NCBI GenBank assembly: GCA_027622715.1 | Contig: JAQBYN010000008.1 | Coordinates: 41,469-105,468, forward strand | Length of the DNA: 64,000 bases | Direction of reading: 5' to 3' | DNA from: Pseudomonadota bacterium | GTDB lineage: Bacteria; Pseudomonadota; Alphaproteobacteria; SHVP01 | Shown here: positions 58,940-64,000 of the stretch, in pieces | Numbering within the stretch: position 1 is the first letter of the stretch | Layout of the letters: each line of letters starts with the position of its first letter | Translations under genes and position numbers: made by a program | The notes under the pieces: generated by a model | What the model saw: the letters and a program-made list of their open reading frames with translations, nothing else | Told to the model about the DNA's origin: nothing | Database searches by the model: none

Positions 58940-59655
58940 GCCTTGCCTCCTTCGTCGCTATTTGGGGTTGCTCGGCGCGGCAGCCGTGCGCCGGCAAAGA
59001 TCGGTTCGCCCGCCATCCACCGTGCGGCCGCATCGCTCTCGTTCAGCGCAATCGCTAAGGCCGCGGTGAGTTCGAGCTGTCCGTCTTCGGGCCGCGCCGC
59101 ATGGTTCAGCCCGCGCGCCGCCGCCTTCATTACATTGGCCTGATGGGCGTAGAGCGACAGTCGGACATCGGCGCCGTCCAGCGCAGCGGCACACTGCCCG
59201 GCATCGGTCGCGTTGGCGCCGCGACACGCCAGCGGGCGTACGGCGTACACGGTGCAGCGTTCCTCCTGCAACAGCACGCAGGGCCGCTTCAGGCGAACCC
59301 GCCCGGCGGCATCGACCCCGCGCTCGGCAGTGGCCAGGTCGGCGCACCGCGCGGCCAACGCCGCCACGGTGTCGACATCGTCGTGCTGGCGCACCGCCTC
59401 GGCGATCGCCAGCACCTCAGGCGGCGTCACCGCGACCTGGAACCGGCAACAATGCGCGCAACCCTCCCGGCAGTCCGCCGGCTGCTCGGGTGGATTCAAC
59501 GTCCGCAATGACGTCAGCAATCCTTCGGCCAACGCCAACGCCTCGTCCACCAGCACGTTTAGTTGCGTGGGCACGCCAGTGGCGACGGCTTCCTCGGTTA
59601 AACCGCGGATGCCGCTCTCCAGGATCGCTTCGTAAGGTAGGGGGCCGTCGGGCAT
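58936..59655 (-). CDS. YkgJ-family cysteine-cluster protein
   Basis: 239 aa. The Cys cluster C-x3-C-x2-CC (CREGCAHCCRFQVAVTPPEV) and a second set (RPCVLLQEERCTVYAVRPLACRG) are typical of YkgJ/Fe-S or zinc-binding proteins of unknown function. It leads the five-gene minus-strand cluster. It is divergent from the DASS transporter by about 100 bases. Confidence 0.85.
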   Translation of the reverse strand: MPDGPLPYEAILESGIRGLTEEAVATGVPTQLNVLVDEALALAEGLLTSLRTLNPPEQPADCREGCAHCCRFQVAVTPPEVLAIAEAVRQHDDVDTVAALAARCADLATAERGVDAAGRVRLKRPCVLLQEERCTVYAVRPLACRGANATDAGQCAAALDGADVRLSLYAHQANVMKAAARGLNHAARPEDGQLELTAALAIALNESDAAARWMAGEPIFAGARLPRRATPNSDEGGKA

Positions 59656-59758
59656 CCCTCAGCCTAATCTGTTTTGCCGGGGCGCCCAACGAGGCATCCT
59701 GGGATTTCAACAGCGCGGCCGGGTCTGCCCGGCCGATTGACGACAGGATCGAGAATCG

Positions 59759-61231
59759 ATGTCGGATCCCTCGGGCGGCCCCGCGGCGGGCTATCCCACG
59801 TATCGTTTGATCGGCCTATTCGCCGGTCCGGCAGCTTTCGGCGTGATGCTCGCTTGCCCGGTGCCTGGCGGTTTGCCGGCAGCCGGCTGGACCACCGCCG
59901 CGATTGCCGTGTGGATGGCGCTGTGGTGGGCCAGCGAAGCCATTCCGCTCGCCGCCACCGCCTTGTTGCCACTCGCGCTGATGCCGGTCCTCGGCGTCAG
60001 CAGCGTTGCCAATGCGGCGGCGCCCTTCGCCAATCCCCTGATCTTTCTCTTCCTTGGTGGCTTCCTGATTGCGCTCACGATGCAGCGCTGGGGCCTGCAC
60101 CGCCGGGTGGCACTGCACATCATGGCCCGCGCGGGCGCGCGGCCTCGGCGACTGGTCGCGGCGGCGATGCTGGCGACCGCGCTGCTCAGTATGTGGATCA
60201 GCAATACCGCGGCGGCGATGATGATGATGCCGATTGCGGCCTCCTTGGCGACCGTCGTGGTGATCGATCCGGGCCGCACCGGTCGCGGCGCTGGCAACTT
60301 TGTGATCGCGCTAATGCTGGGCATCGCCTATGCCGCATCGATTGGTGGGCTCGGCACCTTGATCGGTTCGCCGCCCAACGCGCTGCTGGCCAGTTTCATG
60401 AGCCAAACCTACGGCGTGACCATCAGCTTTGACGACTGGATGCTGCTTGGCGTGCCAGTCGCGGCGGCAATGCTACCGCTGGCCTGGCTCGTGCTCACGC
60501 GTGTCGCCTACCCGTTCTCCGATGGAGCCAGCGTGAGCGGCGCGGACACCGTCGCCCGGACGTTGGCCGAACTCGGACCGATGAGTGGCCCCGAACGCCG
60601 CGTTGCCGTCATCGCCGTGTTGGTGGCACTGACCTGGATCGCCGGACCCCTGGTCACCGGTTGGCTGCCGGCTGGGCCGCTGGCCGATCCCGTCATTGCC
60701 ATTGTCGGCGCGATCCTGATGTTCGCTGTTCCGGCTGACTGGCAGAAAAGAACGTTTCTGCTCGACTGGGAATGGGCGCGCCGCGCCCCATGGGAGGTCC
60801 TGTTGCTCTTTGGCGGCGGCCTTAGTCTCGCGCAAGCCATCGACCAGACCGGCCTCGCCGCGTGGATCGGTGGCGCCCTCGGATCGCTGGCCGCGTTGCC
60901 CTTGCTGGCCGTGATCGCGAGCGCTGTCCTGCTGGTTATTTTCCTGACCGAACTCACCAGCAATACCGCCACAGTGGCGGCGTTCCTGCCGGTGATCGGC
61001 GCGGTAGCCGTGGGCGCCGGGATTGATCCCCTCTTACTGGCGGCCCCCGCGGCACTCGCTGCGTCCTGCGCCTTCATGCTGCCCGTTGCGACGCCGCCGA
61101 ACGCGATCGTGTTTGGCTCGGGGTATGTCACCGTGCCTCAGATGATTCGCGCGGGACTTATTCTCAATGTGATCGGTGTGGTGGTAATCGTGGCGGTGGC
61201 CGCGATCGTCATTCCGCTGCTCACGGGCTAG
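59759..61231 (+). CDS. DASS-family (SLC13) sodium/anion symporter
   Basis: 490 aa, about 11-12 membrane segments. The two SNT motifs that bind Na+ and substrate are present (SNTAAAMMM from S148; SNTATVAAF from S401). The family imports dicarboxylates, citrate or sulfate; which one cannot be told. ATG 59759. The end lies three bases before the convergent nadC stop. Confidence 0.9.
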   Translation: MSDPSGGPAAGYPTYRLIGLFAGPAAFGVMLACPVPGGLPAAGWTTAAIAVWMALWWASEAIPLAATALLPLALMPVLGVSSVANAAAPFANPLIFLFLGGFLIALTMQRWGLHRRVALHIMARAGARPRRLVAAAMLATALLSMWISNTAAAMMMMPIAASLATVVVIDPGRTGRGAGNFVIALMLGIAYAASIGGLGTLIGSPPNALLASFMSQTYGVTISFDDWMLLGVPVAAAMLPLAWLVLTRVAYPFSDGASVSGADTVARTLAELGPMSGPERRVAVIAVLVALTWIAGPLVTGWLPAGPLADPVIAIVGAILMFAVPADWQKRTFLLDWEWARRAPWEVLLLFGGGLSLAQAIDQTGLAAWIGGALGSLAALPLLAVIASAVLLVIFLTELTSNTATVAAFLPVIGAVAVGAGIDPLLLAAPAALAASCAFMLPVATPPNAIVFGSGYVTVPQMIRAGLILNVIGVVVIVAVAAIVIPLLTG

Positions 61232-61234
61232 CGG

Positions 61235-62080
61235 TCAGCCGCGAAAATCGAGCCCCACGTCCAGCGCTGGCGCGCTATGGGTCAGCCAGCCCAGCGAAAT
61301 CACGTCGACACCGCTCGCCGCAATGTCTTTCAGCGTCTCGGGGCGAATGCCGCCCGACGCCTCGGTGGTCAGCCGGCCAGCCACCAGGGCCACCGCTGCG
61401 CGCAACTGGTCAGGCGTCATATTGTCGAGCAACACCGCGTCGGCCTGGGTGGTCAGTAATTCCTCCAGCTGCGCCAGCGTATCGACCTCGACTTGGACCA
61501 TCACTAGGTGCCCGACCTGGGCGCACACGCGCGCCACCGTCGCGCTGATGCCACCACCGGCGATCAGATGGTTGTCCTTGATCAGGACGGCGTCGTGCAG
61601 CCCAAAGCGGTGATTGTGCCCGCCACCGATGCGCACGGCATATTTCTCCAGATGCCGCAGCCCGGGGGTTGTCTTGCGGGTGCAGGCGATGTGCGCAGAG
61701 GTGCCTTGCACGGCATCGACTGCCGTACGCGTTGCCGTAGCGATACCGCATAGTCGCCCCAAAAAGTTCAACGCGGTCCGCTCGGCGGCCAGCAGCGCGC
61801 GGGCGTTGCCTTCGATGCGGGCCAGCACCGCACCCGGCGCGGCATCGGCGCCGTCGCCAAGGATGGCCTCTAGGGTGGCGCCCGCGTCCATCAGGCGAAA
61901 CGCGCAAAGCGCGACATCGATGCCGGCGATGCGGCCGGCCTTGCGCGCAACGATGTCGGCGGTTGCTCTGGCATCTTCGGGGATCGCGGCATCGCTTGTC
62001 AGGTCGCCTGCGGTGCCGAGATCCTCGGCCAGCGCGGCGCGCACGGTCGGCTCATAAAGAACGGCGGGTAATGACGCCAT
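61235..62080 (-). CDS. nadC: Nicotinate-nucleotide pyrophosphorylase (carboxylating)
   Basis: 281 aa. It converts quinolinate and PRPP to nicotinate mononucleotide. ERTALNFLGRLCGIAT, ACTRKTTPGLRHLEKYAVRIGGG, NHRFGLHDAVLIKDNHL and VQVEVDTL are the substrate-binding motifs. ATG 62080. Eight bases after nadA on the same strand. Confidence 0.96.
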   Translation of the reverse strand: MASLPAVLYEPTVRAALAEDLGTAGDLTSDAAIPEDARATADIVARKAGRIAGIDVALCAFRLMDAGATLEAILGDGADAAPGAVLARIEGNARALLAAERTALNFLGRLCGIATATRTAVDAVQGTSAHIACTRKTTPGLRHLEKYAVRIGGGHNHRFGLHDAVLIKDNHLIAGGGISATVARVCAQVGHLVMVQVEVDTLAQLEELLTTQADAVLLDNMTPDQLRAAVALVAGRLTTEASGGIRPETLKDIAASGVDVISLGWLTHSAPALDVGLDFRG

Positions 62081-62088
62081 GACGGTCG

Positions 62089-63087
62089 TTAACCGACCTG
62101 CAACATGCGCTCAACCGCGCCGCGCGCGCGCGCGGCAATGGCTGGATCCACCGTGACTTGCGGCTGCATGGTCTCCAGCGCCTGGAGAATCTTTTCCAGC
62201 GTAATACGTTTCATGTGCGGGCACAGGTTGCAGGGCCGAATGAATTCAACGTCCGGCAGTTCGGCGGCCACGTTGTCGCTCATCGAACATTCGGTGACCA
62301 TCAAGACGCGGCCCGGGCGCTTGGTCTCGACATAGCCAATCATCTGCGCGGTCGACCCAACAAAGTCCGATGCCGCCAGCACGTCGGGTGGGCATTCGGG
62401 ATGGGCAATAACAACCAACCCGTAATGATCGCGCCGGAAATCGGCGATCTCCTGTGCGGTGAACCGCTCATGCACTTCGCAATGCCCTTGCCACAAGATA
62501 ATCTCGACATCGGTCTGCGACGCGACATAGCGTCCGAGATATTCGTCGGGCAAAAAGATCACCCGGTCCACGCCCAATGACTCGACCACCTTCACCGCGT
62601 TGGACGACGTACAGCAAATATCGGATTCGGCTTTGACCTCTGCCGATGTATTGACGTAGGTCACCACCGGCACACCGGGATACTTCTCGCGCAGCAATCG
62701 GATGTCCGCACCGGTGATTGAGTCGGCCAGCGAACAACCGGCGCGCAGGTCGGGGATCAGAACGGTTTTTTCGGGGCATAAAATTTTCGCGGTTTCGGCC
62801 ATGAAATGCACACCCGCCAATACAATCGTATCGGCATCGGTTTTGGCCGCCTCGCGCGCCAGCGCCAGCGAGTCGCCGACGATATCGGCGACACAGTGGT
62901 AAATCTCGGGCGTCATATAGTTATGCGCCAAGATTACCGCGTTGCGCTCTTTCTTGAGCTTGTTGATGGCCGCGACGTAGGGCGCATGTACGCCCCATTC
63001 GATCTCGGGGATCACCTGGCGCACCCGCTCATAGTAGGGCGCGGTTACACGTCGGACGTCGTCGGTCAGGGGCAAGGCCGCCGTCAT
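62089..63087 (-). CDS. nadA: Quinolinate synthase A
   Basis: 332 aa [4Fe-4S] enzyme that condenses iminoaspartate with [14 protein letters not shown] at the start, cluster Cys in [22 protein letters not shown] and [14 protein letters not shown] nadB gene is not adjacent; iminoaspartate must come from an L-aspartate oxidase or dehydrogenase elsewhere. ATG 63087. It leads nadA-nadC. Confidence 0.96.
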   Translation of the reverse strand: MTAALPLTDDVRRVTAPYYERVRQVIPEIEWGVHAPYVAAINKLKKERNAVILAHNYMTPEIYHCVADIVGDSLALAREAAKTDADTIVLAGVHFMAETAKILCPEKTVLIPDLRAGCSLADSITGADIRLLREKYPGVPVVTYVNTSAEVKAESDICCTSSNAVKVVESLGVDRVIFLPDEYLGRYVASQTDVEIILWQGHCEVHERFTAQEIADFRRDHYGLVVIAHPECPPDVLAASDFVGSTAQMIGYVETKRPGRVLMVTECSMSDNVAAELPDVEFIRPCNLCPHMKRITLEKILQALETMQPQVTVDPAIAARARGAVERMLQVG

Positions 63088-63178
63088 GGTGCTGCTGCTT
63101 CTAATAAGTTGCAGGATATTCAGCGCAGCGCCTGCCGCCGCGCGCGGCTTCTTGAGCCTTTTTTCTTTATCTCCCGTT

Positions 63179-63206
63179 GATATAGCGCGCTGGCCGCGGA
63201 ATCCAA
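63179..63206 (-). promoter_or_regulatory. Promoter candidate for nadA
   Basis: On the minus strand TTGGAT (63206-63201), 16-base spacer, TATATC (63184-63179), about 90 bases before nadA. A TGCCCC/GGGGCA inverted repeat (63240-63262) lies further upstream. Confidence 0.4.
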
Positions 63207-63302
63207 CCGAAAAGCGTCGCGACGGTCCAAACCGCCCGCTGCCCCAATGCAGATTCGGGGCATCGATTGCTTTGACTCCCGCCCTAGGCCTGGGCGAACC
63301 TG

Positions 63303-63326
63303 GGCCGCCGCGACCGTGCGGCGGCC
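63303..63326 (+). promoter_or_regulatory. Strong hairpin before the 88-aa gene
   Basis: GGCCGCCGC (63303-63311), loop GACCGT, GCGGCGGCC (63318-63326): a perfect 9-bp GC stem 15 bases before the start codon, without a T-run. It may be a leader structure or a transcript end from the left. Confidence 0.4.
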
Positions 63327-63341
63327 ATTGAAAGCGGCTAG

Positions 63342-63608
63342 ATGACCCATTTTCTCGTCACCGAGGACAAACCCGACGGCCACCGGCTAGAGGATATTCT
63401 CAACGCGGTGCGCGGCGACATCATCAAACGCGCGACCAAAATCGCCGACGATCGTCGACCCGAAGCGGCCCATGTCTTGAAAAACAACGTCAGAATTCTC
63501 GAATTGCTGACCGAGGCGATCCGGCTTGCCGAGGATTCCACCGTCACGCTGACCCGCGCCTTCGGTCCTAACATCAAGGGCGGGCCACCGCGCATCGGCA
63601 AGCCCTAG
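63342..63608 (+). CDS. Conserved hypothetical small protein
   Basis: 88 aa, soluble, mostly helical ([44 protein letters not shown]) with a Gly/Pro-rich tail. The sequence looks like a short conserved alphaproteobacterial protein, but I can assign no function. ATG 63342. Its TAG shares CTAG with the stop of the convergent kinase remnant. Confidence 0.7.
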   Translation: MTHFLVTEDKPDGHRLEDILNAVRGDIIKRATKIADDRRPEAAHVLKNNVRILELLTEAIRLAEDSTVTLTRAFGPNIKGGPPRIGKP

Positions 63609-63945
63609 CCCGACAGAGGCTGAGCGGTGCGGTCTTCGGTGCCGCTTTCTCCGTTGGCAATGTCAGGCGGTGCCATCTTCGGGGCGCGCGGCAACTCGAA
63701 GAAAAAATGCGCGCCCTTCACTGACGGCTCGGTGCCGATGCGCCCGCCCATCGCCGTCACCAGATCGCGTGCGATCGACAGGCCCAACCCGCTACCACCG
63801 ATCTTGCGGTCAGCCGGTCGCGGCAATTGAACAAATCTGTCGAAGATTTTTTCCTCTGCGCCCGGCGGAATGCCCGATCCGTCATCGGCAACGGTGACAC
63901 GTACCGCGGCACCCGCGTCGATGATGCCAATGCGCACAGTGCCCT
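63605..63945 (-). pseudogene. Histidine kinase remnant (ATPase domain only)
   Basis: The leftward frame encodes VRVTVADDGSGIPPGAEEKIF, FVQLPRPADRKIGGSGLGLSIA and GGRIGTEPSVKGAHFFFELP, the D-box and G-box region of a sensor kinase. The frame stays kinase-like up to about 63945, then an in-frame TAA appears a few codons further upstream within the putative IS end. The His-box and sensor domains are missing. The gene was most likely split by the insertion sequence. Confidence 0.7.
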
Positions 63946-64000
63946 TGATCGGCCCCCATTAGGTAGTCCGGTTTGAATGTTAGTGCATTGTGTCCTCCGT
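63946..64000. mobile_element. End of an IS3-family-like insertion sequence (cut by window edge)
   Basis: The block begins TGATCGGCCCCCATTAGG exactly where kinase homology stops. A TG-initial, C-rich terminus followed by a TAGTCCGGTTTGAA stretch resembles IS3-family ends. On the minus strand an ACGGAGGACACAATG segment with a quick stop (ATG CAC TAA) follows. Only 55 bases are visible, so neither the transposase nor the other end can be seen. Confidence 0.5.

Overview
The window is about 64 kb of GC-rich chromosome from an alphaproteobacterium, most likely in or near the Rhodospirillales. The lineage call rests on gene order (fur-plsC-miaB-phoH-ybeY-corC-lnt-xre-metK-trmB, then rimP-nusA-ylxR-infB-rbfA-truB-rpsO-pnp, and dnaA-dnaN-recF-gyrB), on an Irr-type Fur regulator, on a RegB/RegA redox pair, and on an intracellular PHB depolymerase. 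Nearly every base is coding. Most neighbours overlap or are a few bases apart, and the only gene-free stretch above 300 bases is upstream of the rhodanese-dnaA pair.

Layout. 1-9.2 kb: tail of fur, then lipid, tRNA and ribosome-maturation, lipoprotein and SAM-synthesis genes. 9.2-18.4 kb: the transcription/translation operon rimP to pnp. 18.4-23 kb: an iron/oxidative-stress island with a nitronate monooxygenase-like flavoprotein carrying a C-terminal Cys cluster, an Irr-like regulator, a rubrerythrin, a double-[4Fe-4S] CCG-domain oxidoreductase and a DUF3501 protein. Two palindromes resembling the Irr iron-control element sit in the promoters of the first gene and of the rubrerythrin. 23-33.5 kb: cysteine/sulfur genes (ThiF-like, CysK, Rrf2 regulator), dut, coaBC, ubiB, ubiE, mutM, an enoyl-CoA hydratase and rpsT. 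33.5-40.7 kb: rhodanese, dnaA, dnaN, recF, gyrB. 40.7-47.6 kb, minus strand: three tandem Bcr/CflA-type MFS transporters, a YgjP-like metalloprotease, a YcgN-like Cys-cluster protein, PhaZ and a Sco/SenC copper chaperone. 48-56 kb: a CbiB-like membrane protein, a SYLF lipid-binding protein, an ABC-2 exporter, RegB/RegA, and the heptose genes hldE and hldD. 55.9-59.7 kb, minus strand: a HicAB toxin-antitoxin pair with a clear operator, then a five-gene cluster (YkgJ-type, MBL-fold hydrolase, isochorismatase-like hydrolase, small nitrile-hydratase-beta-like protein, cupin). 59.7-63.1 kb: a DASS transporter, nadC and nadA. At the right edge a histidine kinase remnant abuts what looks like the end of an IS3-family element.

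The most unusual signals are the candidate Irr operators tying the iron/peroxide island together; four convergent gene pairs that share one CTAG as overlapping stop codons; a 24-bp tandem duplication that doubles a start codon; an altered MutM zinc finger; and alternative hairpins in the rpsT-dnaA gap. No CRISPR array, rRNA or tRNA gene was recognised.
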